Source of the DNA: Thermothielavioides terrestris NRRL 8126
Lineage: Eukaryota > Ascomycota > Sordariomycetes > Sordariales > Chaetomiaceae
Direction: 5' to 3'
Length of the DNA: 64,000 nt
NCBI RefSeq assembly: GCF_000226115.1
Contig: NC_016457.1
Coordinates: 8,928,001-8,992,000, forward strand
Shown: positions 50,194-63,169 of the stretch, piece after piece
How the letters are laid out: every line of letters begins with the position of its first letter
Numbering within the stretch: position 1 is the first letter of the stretch
Translations under genes and position numbers: made by a program
The notes under the pieces: generated by a model
The model's input: only the letters and a program-made list of their open reading frames with translations
Database searches by the model: none
Told to the model about the DNA's origin: nothing

Positions 50194-51349
50194 GTTGGGG
50201 GAAAGGCTCAGAGTCAAGAGTCGGAATGGGCGCCAACGGGGTTACGGAGAATGGGCCCCTGAGCAGAAAATCAAAGTCCGCCGGAACAAACACACATCTT
50301 GGGTCCAGTGAGCGACAATGCTACCGCAAAGATATCTTACTTGGGACAATACTTACGCATGAAGAGTCGCCTTGTGCTCCGGATGCTTATAGTCTAGGAA
50401 CCCTCGAACGTCAGCTAGCGGAAGCCGCACAGCGAGGAGTGATACGTAGTTTACAGGCTTCAAGGCGATGGGGGATGATGACCTAACTTACCTTAGTGTA
50501 ACAGCGGAAAAAACGTACCTTAATTGTGGACGTAAACTAGTGTAAGAATACCGCATAATGTACATTTCATCTCGGTATGGTACGCACATTCGATCTTGGT
50601 ACAGTACGTTGGGTAAGTTACCATGGACGTGGCAAGTTCGGTGGGAGGCGGGGCTTCTCGTTTCCTTCTGAAAGCCCGCCAGGGAAGAAGCGCTGCTAAG
50701 TAGTCTGTAACAGGTGAGTTAGTTCATGAAGGTCGACATTGAGCATTGTAAAGCATTGAAAGTTTTATGTGACTGGGACAGATTGAGAATAAACTAAAGA
50801 GCCTAATGGCACTTAAACTCCAGCTTGCTTGCAAAATCTGCTATTTCAGAGGAGTAGAAGCAGGTGCTGCCCTTAGCCCATTTAACAGTACCATTAAGAC
50901 ACTACTCAGCCCGTATCACGCGCCGACGGCCAGCCGCACGCGCCGAGCTGCACCTACCCCTACCCATCAATCAACGTCTTTGAATTGCGACCTGCAGACA
51001 GCCCGGTTTGTTTCAGCAGCTGGCTCTCAGACATCCACTGCCGTTTGGGAGCGCAAACAAGACCAGACCAGCAGACAGTTGGCAACCGTTTGCGAGGGAC
51101 CGATCCGCCCTTAGCTAGCAGGTACCGTCTTCTGCCGAGTGGCGTGGTGCATCTGGATCTCTCCGTTTTCGATCCACGGAGAGCTCACGACATTACGCCC
51201 ACACACAGCGCTTGTCCGCCTCCTTCCGCCCAGCGTGCAATCGCAACATCAGCCGCCCGGTTCTCGATTGAGCTGCGAGCGATTTCTCTCGGACGAATTT
51301 CGACCATCTTACCTTGAGCATCCGGCTGCGCGGGCCACCAGCGACGAAA
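50194..51349. promoter_or_regulatory. Divergent upstream region between DTD1 and NOT3/NOT5 genes
   Basis: 1.16 kb separating divergent starts, so both promoters lie here. The 50,490-50,620 part is AT-richer. No supported frame or known motif. Confidence 0.5.
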
Positions 51350-53422
51350 ATGGCGGCGCGAAAACTCCAACAAGAAGTTGACAAATGCTTCAAGAAGGTG
51401 GCCGAGGGCGTCGCCGAATTCGAAGCCATCTACGAAAAAATTGAGCAATCGACAAACCAGGCGCAAAAGGAAAAACTGGAAGACCAGCTCAAGCGCGAGA
51501 TCAAGAAGCTGCAGAGGCTGCGCGATCAGATCAAAACATGGGCCGCCAGCAATGATATCAAGGACAAGGCCCCGCTCTTGGAGCAGAGGCGGCTAATCGA
51601 GACGGTCTGTCTTCCGACATGAGGCGTCATGCGCTGACCAGCAGGCTTACCCGTCTCTGTAGCAAATGGAAAAGTTCAAGGCTGTCGAGAAGGCCATGAA
51701 GACCAAAGCGTACTCAAAGGAAGGATTATCCGCGGCCGCAAAACTTGACCCCAAGGAGCAGGCCAAGATGGAAGCAAGCGAGTTCCTGAGCAGCATGGTC
51801 GACGAACTGGAGCAGCAAATCGAGACACTCGAAGCCGAGAGCGAATCATTACAGGCAACCATGAAGAAGGGGAAGGGCCAGGCTGCCAAGGCGGACCGGA
51901 TAGCCGAGATCGAGCGCATCATCGAGCGGCACAAGTGGCATCAGGGCAAACTCGAACTGATCCGGCGTTCGCTCGAAAACGGAGGGGTCGAGGCCGAGCA
52001 GGTCAACGACCTGGAGGAGAACATCAAATACTACGTGACCGACGGCATGAACGACGACTTCATGGAGGACGAGGGCATGTACGACGACTTGAACCTGCAG
52101 GATGAGGAAGATCAATACGGCATGAACCAGGAGACCGACAAGGTGTCGTCGCAAGATACCCAGTCGATACAGGACGACGCGGCTGCCGATGTCGAGACAA
52201 AGGCAGCAGCACCAGCGCTCCCTGGGAAGCAACGGGGGCCAGTTGATGCAGTGGCAGCGTCGGCCGCCCGACGACCCTCGACGCAGCTCAAATCGCCCCT
52301 TCCGACACTCGCGACACTTCACAGCACTCCACTTGCCACCCTTGCTAATGGGGCGTCGGGCAGCGCTGGCATGAAGCCGGCAGCGGTGCCGACGAGGCCT
52401 GCGGGCGAGGGCCTGAAGTACGCCAGCGCAGCGGCGGCGGCGGCGGCGAGCGACAAAAACAACTTGGGCATTGCGCCTTTGCCACCTCCGCCGTCGGCGA
52501 CTCCAAGCATTGGTGCCGCCTCGTTGCCATCGACACAAACGAAGACGAGCGCGGCTAACTCCCCGAGCGTCGTGTCTGTACAGCCGGTATCGCAGGAGAG
52601 GGCGTCCAGCGCGGCAGCCGCCCCGGCATCTGGCCAAACTGCGGGGCCCCCGCCGAACAGGGCGGCGGCGAAGGGCAAAGCAGTGGCGCAGGGTGAGGCT
52701 GCGGAATCCGCAAGAGGTATGGAGGAAACCCTCGGAGTCTCTCTCGGCGGACGTTCTAACATGCGGTTCACAGCAGCGCAAACAAACGGCACGGCGAATG
52801 GCGCCGGGCCTGGCGAGGAAGCTGGGGAAGAGGAGGAGGAGTCGATATACCACCTCCCCGCGTCGCTGCAGGATCTGGTTGAGTCTTACGAGGTCACGAA
52901 GAGGCGGCCGGCGCCTTTGAACGCCCCTGCGACGCAAAGGATGCAGGCAGCTTCGGAGGCAAACAAGCCGGGCGTATTAGATGCGGAGCCACCCCGGAAT
53001 TACCAACCGGACGTGAAGTTCCACTCGCATACGCGATTCCCGCAGGAACCGCTGGCCATCTTCGACGACCCTCGTCTCTACTCACGCATTGATCCGGATA
53101 CGCTCTTCTACGTCTTCTACTACAAGCAGGGTACCTACCAGCAATACCTCGCCGCGAAAGCGTTGAAGGACCAGAGTTGGAGGTTCCACAAGCAGTACCA
53201 GACGTGGTTCCAGAGACACGAAGAGCCCAAGAGCATAACGGAAGAATTTGAGCAGGGGACCTACCGTTTCTTCGACTACGAGAGCACATGGTGAGTTGGG
53301 GAGGGTGTGCTCCGATGGTGAAACGCAGTTACCTGGCGTCAGACGGCTAACCCTGGAGCAGGATGAACAGGAGGAAGGCTGACTTCAAGTTCGCCTATAA
53401 ATTCCTGGAAGATGAGGTCTGA
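51350..53422 (+). CDS. NOT3: CCR4-NOT complex subunit Not3/Not5
   Basis: Three exons (51350-51604, 51663-53290, 53362-53422) give 647 residues. The first 230 residues are the charged coiled-coil Not3 N-terminal domain ([44 protein letters not shown]); the first intron splits it, restoring ETQMEKFK. The middle (about 250-500) is an Ala/Pro/Ser-rich linker. The C-terminal NOT box ([20 protein letters not shown], then [17 protein letters not shown]) is finished by the last small exon, adding [17 protein letters not shown]. The subunit binds Not1/Not2 and links deadenylation to translation; yeast has two paralogues and filamentous fungi usually one, so Not3 and Not5 cannot be separated. Confidence 0.94.
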
Positions 53423-56175
53423 GTGGCCGTGCTGGCAGCCCCAGCGCTCTGGACCCAAAGAAACGGGGCGGCTGGTCGGTGGGTATGGTTCTGTGTTATG
53501 TACAGACTATGGATAAACATATTCCCCCCATACTCTTTTTCGTGGGGTGCGAACCGGCTGGGTGACGAATAGGCGGCCGTGTCACGCGCTCTAATTCATG
53601 GTGAATGGCAAATGGGAGCCAACATGATCACTTGAAGGCCCCAGACTACATTGCAAATCGGATGCCCAAAGTGCTGCGAGGGTTTTGAGAACGCCAGAGT
53701 GATCGCAGGCCAGTCTCTCCCAGCGCCCATCATGTCCCAGTGAATCACAGTCAGCAGGCTGTCGTGAGCTCCAGACGGCTGGCAAGAGCTTGCGAGGCCA
53801 GCTGCAGCCCACTCGCTTCCTTAACACAGACGTGTCTCCCAAGCACAGAGTACACGTATGCTTTTCGCCTTTTTGTTGCCTCGTTGCCTCAAGCCCAGCT
53901 TCTACAGGGCGCGCAGGAGATGCAAGATGACATTATCGACGGAGCGTGCTCAGATCTGCTACCCCTTGCCTTTGTCCGCTTCCGCTTCCGCTTCCGCTTC
54001 TGCCTCCGCCCGTGGGAAGCCCACGAGTCTGCCTTGGGGAACCGAGCGACGGTTCCGGTTTTAGGCAGCATGGTGCAACGTGTGAGATGTGTCGGACGCC
54101 GGCAGGCTCGGTTCCGGATCTGGAAACCGGGCCCTTCGGTTGCGGTTGCGATGAATGTCGGCGTGGGCCGCGAGTCTGTTCGAGAAGGCCGGCAGGCGCC
54201 GGTGCTACCAGGAGTCTGCCGTGTACTTTGGGGCGCAGCTGGGCGAAGGAACTCAGGATCTAATGGCATGTAGGTACCTTGCATAGTAATTGTCAACCCG
54301 GCAGCCAAAGTACCTTCGCACATCGTTCCAGGCTTCCAGTGCTGTTTCTAGTGTATAGTGTGGAATACAGATACCGGAGTTAGATTCGGCCAGCAGCATC
54401 TGGGGCAAACGCGCCAATCCTGGGATTGGCCAATCACCGGCTCCCTTTGGGCTTGGATGGGTGGTGAGCTGCACCACACCGAGAATTGTTAGGCGGTCGC
54501 GGAAGCAGGCCAACAGGCGAGGGGTCACACCAAGCTACGGGATTGGTGGGCGGAGGGGAAGATGTGTGGGGTTTGCGGTGGTGGTCTTGCTCAGCCGCAC
54601 CGAAGAGAGGCAGTTAGCTTCAAGTGCACACACAACCGCGTCGCCTTTCCGTGTCGTGGCTCCCGGCTGCAGGAGAACCAGGCATCGAGACCCAACATGC
54701 TTGCGATTTATCCCGTCATCGGCGCTGAGACCTGCTTCCGGCACTCGGCCTGTGTCACAAGGCCGAGGAGTCCAAGTGGGGTCTGGACAGACGCTGCCAC
54801 TGCCTCAACCACGTCGGCTTCTCTTGATTCCTGCGCAAGGCTGGCACTGAGTCGGCGCCAGCAAGGCCACGATATTTGACGGATTACTACACAGTGAGAC
54901 ACGCAGCCAATGTATGTACTGTACACGAGTCGGCTCTGGGCCCGGCCCCGCTTTTCCTCAGCGTGGACTTGTCCTCCGCAAGGCTCTGTGGTACCCTTTC
55001 TCGTCGTGTTCTTCCTGGCCTGATTGACCATACCAGCTACACTACTTGGCACCCCTGCTGAAGATTGACCCAACCTGCATGCTCGAATATGGCGCACCGA
55101 GCAATCCCTCGGCTGCTGGCTTTCTGGTAAGCCCTGCCAAGGGCCCAAGGCGGTTCAAAGACGGTCAAACAAAGCCAGGACCTCCTGCGAACTGGTGTCC
55201 GGTATGCACCTTCCGGTGGCTGCACTTCAGAGGCCATTTCGCCGAGCTGCTGCGCCGAGCCCGCAATGGAAGAAGGGGAACACCGACAATCTGGAAGGGC
55301 CCCGCTGCCGCCCTTCCTGCCGCCGCCGTCCAAAGGGGACCGATGTGTGCACCCCCACCTATTGACCGGTAACGTACGATGTATCTTACGTACCAAGAGC
55401 CATTTTCACGTCCGCCCTCCTCCCACAACCCACGGGGGTTCTTCTGACCCGTGCGGTGATCGGTGAAGCTAGCTAGCAGTCGGCTCTGCATTCCCCCCGC
55501 CCGGTCATTCCCTTCGATACCGAAGCAGAGTATCAGGATGAGAATTTCAGGCCAGGGAGCGCAGGTTGGGCAGGATCCCAACTCGGCCATCTGCCCGGTC
55601 TTAGTCCAAGCACAACACGGCATGGGAAGATAAGGTGCATCATCGGGCTGAGGATTACCTGTGACCTGTTTCCGTTGGGTGTCTTCTACAGCGGGCACAT
55701 TTGTCCTGCATGCATGATGTCCGCCGCCTGTGGCCATGCCACGCCTTTCTTGTTTCTGCCACCCCCCTTCTCGGCCAACGTCCGCCTTACCTTTTGCGGT
55801 GGGCAAATGTGCTATACCGCCTCACTCCTTGGCCTTCGGCGGGGACCTGCTCTCCGAGGTGAGATATATGACACCGTCTCGGGACCAATCCAACCCAGGG
55901 GTCGGTTGACCGATGTGCCGTTCGTTGCATCTCCTACTTCTCTCAGCGTACCTCTTGCTCACCTTGTGCAATCCATAAGCGATTTAATCATCTGTCAATC
56001 AGCGGCAGGGATTCCCCCCCTGTTGGACGCACTCAAGGCCACCTTCTTCGGTGCTCCGTTGGGACATCATTTCCTCTCCAGCGCTTCCACCCTCTCCCAG
56101 GCCCCTGATCCACTGTTCGGCCGCGGAGGCCACTAACCACAAGGGGGAGGGGGGAATCACAGTATCATAGTCTCC
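53423..56175. other. Intergenic region, 2.75 kb
   Basis: No supported gene on either strand. A short imperfect array of CTTCCG units sits near 53,979-54,010. The right end is the promoter and leader of the zinc-finger gene. Several frames of 100-210 codons exist in this GC-rich DNA but show no domain and overlap each other. Confidence 0.5.
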
Positions 56176-57455
56176 ATGGCCTCGTATCCGCATCATCCAG
56201 ACACGGCCTTGGAGGCCTTCTCGTGCTGTGATGAAGAGCCCTGGCAGACCTCTGCAAACATGCAGAGAAGCATGTCCCAGTCAACAAGTCGAACGGTCGA
56301 CAGCAGCTACACGGCCAGCTCGTATTCATCCGGCTACTACTCGACCAGCTACTCGTCGACCGGTCTTCCCCCCATTGAGGACGAAACGTGCTTCGAATCT
56401 GCTCCGGCCGTCGTCTATTCAGCCCCATATCTTGAACCGGACGATACTGACCACCTCCTCTCTGCCACGGGGTCGCAGTACCAGCAGTCCGGGCAGAAGT
56501 TACCGCAAGCTCTGCAACTCTACACCCCTTTGCAGCTGTTCGACAGCAAGGTGGCCAGCATCGAGGAGGCCGCGGAGCAGGCCACACTAAACGCGAGGTC
56601 TCGAATCGCCAGGGCGGGAGCGTACGGTCTGCGGGAGCTGTCGGTCGTCAAGTGTGAGTTGGTCGAAGAAGCTCGGCAGGCGCTCCAAGGGCAGGGCTTG
56701 GAGGCAACCCACCGCGCGGCGGTGCAGAAGGCTGTTTACGAGGTCCTCCATCGCCACTTCAACGACATAGAGGCCTCGTATGTTGACCCGAGCAGCGTGT
56801 TGGACGAAGCCGCCTACCAGCTGCAGGGGTGGCTCCAAGGGCCGGAAGCACTCAAAATCTGCTACTTGGCTATTGTGGCGGTCCTCGCAGAGCTGCGCAA
56901 GAACCTCGAGGCTGAGTGCTCCGGTGCACCGGCACATCGCAGTTTTGATCACAAACTAGCCCCGGCCAGGTAAGTTTTGGCGGAACCAGCGCAACGGCCA
57001 GCACGAGCCCATCCGCTGATCTTGTTTTCCGTTCTTCCAGGCCTCCAGCGGAGAAAGCAAAATACCTCTGCAACTATCCCGGGTGCAACAAGGGGGCCAG
57101 TCGGCCGGCCGACTTGGAGCGCCACTACAGAATCGTGCACCTCGAGGAGGACGAGAAGACGAAGTACCTGTGCGATTACAAGCGCTGCGGTCGCCATGCC
57201 GACCCGTTCTTCCGCCAGGACCACTTCCGCGACCACCTCCGGGTCTACCACAAGGAAGACCTCCTGCGCCGGGGCAGCCGGGGCAGCCGAGAGTGGTGGA
57301 ACTCCCGCTCCCCGCACGCGCTGTACGGAGGCTGGTGGCGCTGCAGCCGCTGCCTCGTCCGCGTCGACCAGGCCAGGCACAGCTTCGTCTGCCCCAGCTG
57401 CGGGAACCCGTGCGAGAGCGAGCGGCAGAGATACCGGCTGAACGCCAAGGCCTGA
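56176..57455 (+). CDS. C2H2 zinc-finger protein with C-terminal Cys motif
   Basis: Two exons (56176-56969, 57041-57455) give 402 residues; the 71-base intron has GTAAGT and TTCCAG ends. The first 120 residues are Ser/Tyr-rich and disordered, followed by a helical middle part. Exon 2 encodes a finger CNYPGCNKGASRPADLERHY..H, then a second C-C-H-H set (CDYKRCGR, then FRQDHFRDHLRVYH). A conserved WWRCSRCLVRV with a distal CPSCGNPCE looks like a four-Cys zinc site. This arrangement recurs in filamentous ascomycete proteins of unknown role. A nuclear DNA-binding regulator is likely but unproven. I cannot name an orthologue. Confidence 0.8.
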
Positions 57456-59443
57456 ATCCAGAGCAGAGGATGCCGTAACAGCCAGAATCATTTCGCTTCC
57501 GCTTGTTGGGCGAGCCGACGGGCCAGCACTCGTTCTTCTTGGCCTCATTTTCCGTCATCCTTATATTTGGCACTCCTACTATGCTTTGCTGCTCCTGGCC
57601 AGTCCACTACTTTTGGTATTTCCCTCTCTCTCGGTTGCTCTTCACATCCTCTCTTACCTTCCTCGGCTTCCGATGCTTCCTGATGCTTCCTGGTGACGTC
57701 CTTGGTTTCCCGGGCTTTATGAGGCATTTCACGGCTGACGATTTATTACCATCATCACGAGGCTCGTGGGACGGTCAGTGTACTGCATGATCTCATTGCT
57801 TACTTTCACTCGGCGACCTCATGATTCATCCCTCTTGTTTCACCCGTCTCCTTCCTCCAATTCTTTTCACTTTATATATGTGTTTTTATTTTCATTTTTC
57901 ACTCTCTGTTTTCTCTTATTTCTGATGATGACGCTGCTCGCCTCCAGCTCCCTGCCTGGTTGTGCTGAGGCATCTGATCCACGTTCTTGGGGCAAGAGCT
58001 CTATCGAGTCGCTTGAGCGGCTGTCTTCCCCATGGCCTTGTGCCACCTTCAGCCTGGCAAGGCTGTGTATTAACGTTGTACGTTTTCCCTTCCCCTGGCA
58101 TCCAGCGGTGTTTGCGCATAGATGAGCATAGACAGGGCTCGGATTGGGAGGAGTGTGTGGATGGGCGAACGGACACACCCAGTTGCGCCCCTCAGAAGGT
58201 CAGACGAGAGGAAAACAGGACTCTCACTGGCTGGTTCTTGGCAAAGGGCTCGGGCTCAGTGGGCCTCGTCAAGGCAAGTGCTCAGCTTGGGGCTGTGCAG
58301 TTTGGAGAATCAGGCATTTTGTGGTCGACCTCAAAGCTTCTGCAGAATACAAATGTTCAGCTCGCAGAGAATTGTTTATGTGGCGTGTACCTACTGAAAG
58401 CACCCGACCTGCGGCGGACATAACTTGATCCTGCAGCCGTTTTCTGAGGTGTGTCTTGCGCATGCCGTTGTGCCGTAAATCCGGCGATATCCGCTGTTTG
58501 GCTGGCGCTAACTTGGTTATCGACGAACTTGTCGTTTTTGGAGGCGCCCATTATTGGCAACTGCGGTGCGTGCTTTTCAGGGCCCCTTGAACCCCCGCGA
58601 TCCCGCAATCCGTGCCTTCCGGGGTCACGGGCTGCCAGAGGCAGTTTTAGACTCCGGGAGAGTTACTTCGCTTGCCTGATTGAGACGAACAGGCCCCCCG
58701 GCCCGGGGTCGCTTGGCGCCTGGAGAGAACTGGCCCCTCACGCCCCGCTTCACCGGAAGAGTTTTACCCTGGGCGTTGCCCTTTCGTCAGTGAGTGACTG
58801 TTCGATCAGCTGGATGCGTGCATTTTCGCCGATCGCCCGGATAGTCAGGGCAGCATCCGCAGTATACACTACGCGCAGTTCAAGGTGACGCGGGAAAGGA
58901 GCGCAGCAGCCCAAATCAGGCTCTAAGTTGACGTTCCTGCATCACCTGGCCATCTCGGATAAAGACCGATTGGAAGCCCATATGTACGGATTATATATCC
59001 CACTGATCGCCCTCGCTCGATAACCTCCGACCTGGCCAACTCCGCTGACATCGCCGCCTTTACACTAGCTTTTCCCCCCAAGCAGTTGACTAAGTACATA
59101 CCTAAAAGCCGCGGCACATTTGGTGTCACTGTCCAACGGTACGGCTGGCGCCGGGTTCTCCCAGTTCGATCTCCAGTGGCCGCACCCCGAGTTCCTCTCT
59201 GCCGGCCCTCTTGCCGCGGTCCACCCTGTACCATCCAATCAAGAGCCAACCTGCTCTGTTGTCGCGGTCTATCCCTCGGCTTTCGTTCACCGGGTCCTCA
59301 CACAACCAAGTGAGCCTCTTGCCATTCGCAGCTCCGAAAGCCGACCTGCTCCCTGGGCGGCCCGATCCGGCGTGTCTCAACAGCCGATCCTCGTCACTAT
59401 CTGAGCGCCGCCTCTGATATACCTTTCCTTTCCCTCTCCCACC
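57456..59443. other. Intergenic region, 2.0 kb
   Basis: Starts with a T-rich, pyrimidine-biased stretch (57,590-57,940) likely to include the zinc-finger gene 3' UTR, and ends in the promoter of the isocitrate dehydrogenase gene with CT-rich DNA just before the start codon (59,417-59,443). No supported gene. Confidence 0.5.
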
Positions 59444-61086
59444 ATGGCGTCCGTCACCGCCTCAGCTTTCCGGGCTTCCCTTCGCTCATCCGCCCGGTCC
59501 CGCGCCGCTTTCACCCCGGTCTCAAGCAGCTTCCGTGATGCTGCGCCCTTTTTCTCGGTGTCGCGCGCTGCTCCCGTTTTCGTTTACTCCCAGGTCAACC
59601 GTCGCACAATGGCCACCCAAGGTCCCGCTAAGATCAAGGTGAAGAACCCCGTCGTCGAGCTCGACGGCGACGAGATGACCCGTGTCATCTGGAAGGACAT
59701 CAAGGAGAAGTTCATCTTCCCCTACTTGGATATCGACCTCAAGTACTACGACCTCGGTCTTGAGTACCGTGATCAGACCAACGACCAGGTTACCCTAGAT
59801 GCTGCCGAGGCCATCAAGAAGTATTCGGTGGGCGTCAAGTGCGCTACCATCACTCCAGATGAGGCCCGTGTGAAGGAGTTCAACCTCAAGCAAAGTATGT
59901 TTAGTTCCTTTTTAAGTCCTCAACCCAGTGGGTGGGAGAGCTCTCGGCTAACATGTGCGTGTATCTCCTGTTGTGTCTGGTAGTGTGGCTCTCTCCCAAT
60001 GGCACCATCCGTAACGCCCTTGGTGGCACTGTCTTCCGTGAGCCCATTGTGATTCCCCGCATTCCTCGCCTGGTGCCAGGGTGGAAGAAGCCCATCATCA
60101 TCGGCCGTCACGCCTTCGGCGACCAGTACCGGGCGAAAGACATTGTTGTCCCCGGTCCGGGCAAGCTCAGCATGGTCTACACGCCCGCCGGTGGTGGTGA
60201 ACCGCAGGAGATCGAGGTATTTCAGTTCAAGAACGGCGGCGGTGTTGCTCAGGCTCAGTACAACACGGATGAGAGCATCAGGGGCTTTGCGCATGCCAGC
60301 TTCAAGCTCGCTCTCGACAAGGGCCTGCCCTTGTACATGAGCACCAAGAACACCATCCTTAAGAAGTACGACGGCCGCTTCAAGGACATCTTCCAGGAGC
60401 TGTACGACACCCAGTACAAGGCCGAGTTCGAGGCCAAGGGCATCTGGTACGAGCACCGCCTGATCGACGACATGGTTGCCCAGATGATCAAGAGCAGCGG
60501 TGGTTACGTCATGGCGCTGAAGAGTGAGCCCTTTCCCTCCCCATTAAAGAAAGAACAAAGCAGGAAAAAAAAAAAAAAAAAAAATAGAACAAGGCTTCGT
60601 TTCAGGCCCTCTCTCCACCTTTCCGTGATCTGCTCGGAACCAATGCTGACTCCTCTGGCAGACTACGACGGCGACGTTCAGTCCGATATCGTGGCCCAGG
60701 GCTTCGGCTCGCTCGGTCTCATGACCTCGGTTCTCATCACGCCCGACGGCAAGACGTTCGAGTCCGAGGCCGCCCACGGCACCGTCACGCGCCACTACCG
60801 CGAGCACCAGAAGGGCCGCGAAACCTCGACCAACCCGATCGCGTCCATCTTCGCCTGGACCCGCGGCCTGATCCAGAGGGGCAAGCTTGACGGCACCCCC
60901 GAGGTCGTCGCCTTCGCCGAGAGCCTCGAGCGGGCCTGCATCGACACGGTCGACATCGACGGCATCATGACCAAGGACCTGGCTCTCGCCTGCGGCAAGA
61001 CCGCCCGTGAGGACTACGTCACCACCAGCGAGTACCTGAGCGCTGTCGAGCGGAGGTTGAAGCAGAGCCTGAAGGAGAAGCTCTAG
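59444..61086 (+). CDS. IDP1: NADP-dependent isocitrate dehydrogenase, mitochondrial
   Basis: Three exons (59444-59894, 59984-60523, 60662-61086) give 471 residues. The enzyme oxidises isocitrate to 2-oxoglutarate, producing NADPH. An Arg/Ser/Ala-rich leader of about 55 residues without acidic start ([20 protein letters not shown]) fits a mitochondrial presequence. A second in-frame ATG ([12 protein letters not shown]) follows and begins the mature protein, so a cytosolic form is possible. Core motifs are [12 protein letters not shown], the signature [19 protein letters not shown] restored by the second intron, and [15 protein letters not shown]. The start context CCACCATGG is strong. The 138-base second intron holds a run of about 20 A and no in-frame stop. 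The C-terminus is KEKL. Confidence 0.96.
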
Positions 61087-61953
61087 GTGACCACCAGTCA
61101 GCCACTCAGCCGGGTGTTGTTCTAGACTTATCTTTTGGCCAACTGAGGCCGTTGGCTCTGACGCGTAAACGGCGAGGTGAACATGCCTCAACGGAGCGTC
61201 GTCAGTGCTGGCCAGTGGCTTCAGGCGGCGACGGGGAATCGCGCTTGGATAGACGGCGGAACAGCAGGCCGTGTTGTTGCGCTGCTGGATCCCGTGGTTC
61301 TGCATTGCATTTCGGCGGCATTGTTGTTCTGGACATGTACCTGCCATCTCTGGGACTCCGATACATCCATGACCGGCGTCCAATTTCCATAGGATACCTA
61401 GTGATGTTGGGTCTTTGGGATGCTGCAGACCAGTTCGTTTGCATAAACCATGCTTGGATGCTCAGGCATATCCCTGGTCGACCGTTCTTCACGTCATCTA
61501 TCCTGGCGTGTCAACCTCTTTTGCCAAGCGCTAAAAGCATGTTTGCATGGTTTCCGTGAAGGAGTGTTTTCAGATTGTGTGAAGGCCTGTTTCCGACTGT
61601 GTGACGCACGACCCCAAGATGGTCAACAGCAAACACCAACGACGCCTCAACCAATGGCTTTGTCCCCATAATACCTGGCAATTCCGCACTTCCGCTCTGA
61701 GCCCAGTAATCGCCCCCATATGATAAATCATCCCGGAACTCCAAATCCATCCGAAACCCTAGTTGTCCGTGAGAACGGAGCGGCGCTGCAACCGTACACT
61801 ACAGCCCCTCCTCCCCCAAGCAACCCTCCAACCCTGGACAACTCGCTAGGGGTCCAAAGCCCGAAAAAAGACATTACCAGTGTCTCCACAGCCGCCGGTC
61901 CATCCACTGTGGTGAGCTGTGAGACCCGAGTGATCAGTAATAGTTGTTCATGC
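61087..61953. other. Convergent 3' region, 0.87 kb
   Basis: Between the stops of the plus-strand isocitrate dehydrogenase and the minus-strand Iec3 gene. Frames are short and unrecognised; expected 3' UTRs only. Confidence 0.5.
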
Positions 61954-63169
61954 TCACGTCCGGTCCGTGCTCACACCCGGTGGTGCAGACTTCCGAGGGC
62001 CCCGGGAGGCCCATACCTTCTCGACGCCATCGCTCTTCCGCTTCTTCTTGGTAGGCCGACTAGAGCCACCCTTGGGCCTGTAACCCGGATCATCGTCCAC
62101 CACTCTCTTCCGTTTCCCCTTCCCGCTGCCGCCGCCGCCTATCGTACTCGGCGTCGCGGCGCGGTCGCCATAGCCGAGCTCGTCATCCACATCCTCAAAG
62201 CTCTCAGCAGCAGCCGCGGTCCGGCTGTGCGCCGCGCTGGCACGCTTGGCGCGCGCAGGGCCCGCCCCCCGAGCGCTGCGCTCGCCCTTGCCGCGGCGTG
62301 CGGACCCGGGGCCGTCGTCGCCGTGTTCTTTGCCACCATCCTTGTCGTGCTCGCCGTCTTGCAGGAATGTCTTCGGTGCGTGCTTGCGCAGCCAGTTGTA
62401 GACGGAGGTGGGATTGCGCAGGGCGAGGTCGCGTTGGGCGTCCCTCGGGTTGGCGCGGTCGGCGTGGGCGAGCGGCGCGAGGGTAGGTAGCGGAGCAGCG
62501 TCAATTTTGGCGCTGCCGGCTGCGGCGCCTTCGCTCGAGAGATGCGTGTCGAGTTCCCAGATGTAATTGTCGATGTCATCGGCTGAGAGGAAAGAAGGCG
62601 GGTGGGATTGGCCTTGGGCTGGGTCCGCCGGCGAGTCCCGGCCGGCTTCGAGGTCGGCGAGCAGTTCGGGAAAACGCTCGGGAGCGGAGGCAAACTTGAA
62701 GTGCGGCACTTCCTGCAGCAACTTCTTGTAGGACTGGGCTGGCGCTGGGCCCGGTCGCGGAGTCGACGGCTGGTCGATGTCTAGGAAGAGCGCATCGTCA
62801 TCCGAAGGCGGGTCGAGGCTGAGATCTATCCGCTTCTCTGGCGGGATCTGAGCCGAATTGTTCACATCTAAAAGCAAATCGAGCAGCCGACTGTAAGAAA
62901 GATCAGCAACCACATCTAGCCCGAAGGGAGGGATAATGGCGGACAGACTCTTTTTGGATAGCGAGTCTCCGGGCTGTGGCAAGCGCTTTCTGCTCTAGCT
63001 TATGAAGCTCTTCGCCTTCGTGCATCTTTTGATCGAATACGATGCGCATCTTCCGGTACTTCTTCTTCCATGACCGGTACGTGGGCTTGTCGTCGGCCAT
63101 TCTGACGTCGCCGGAATCGTCTTCGGCTTTTACTTTCATGTCGAGTCGACTGCGCGCAGCGGCTTCCAT
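61954..63169 (-). CDS. iec3: INO80 chromatin-remodelling complex subunit Iec3
   Basis: Two exons, 63169-62949 and 62890-61954, give 385 residues. The 58-base intron (donor GTCTGT, acceptor TTACAG) joins LAIQKD to RLLDLLLDVN. Residues about 25-95 match the Iec3 domain: SWKKKYRKMRIVFDQKM, a heptad stretch with ALATARRLAIQ, then the RLLDLLLD helix. This domain attaches the protein to the INO80 remodeller in fission yeast. The C-terminal half is acidic and basic low-complexity with likely nuclear localisation stretches (KGKRKRVV, TKKKRKS). The frame opens upstream only from TTG, so the ATG of MEAAARSRLD is used. It diverges from the Myg1-like gene. Confidence 0.85.
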
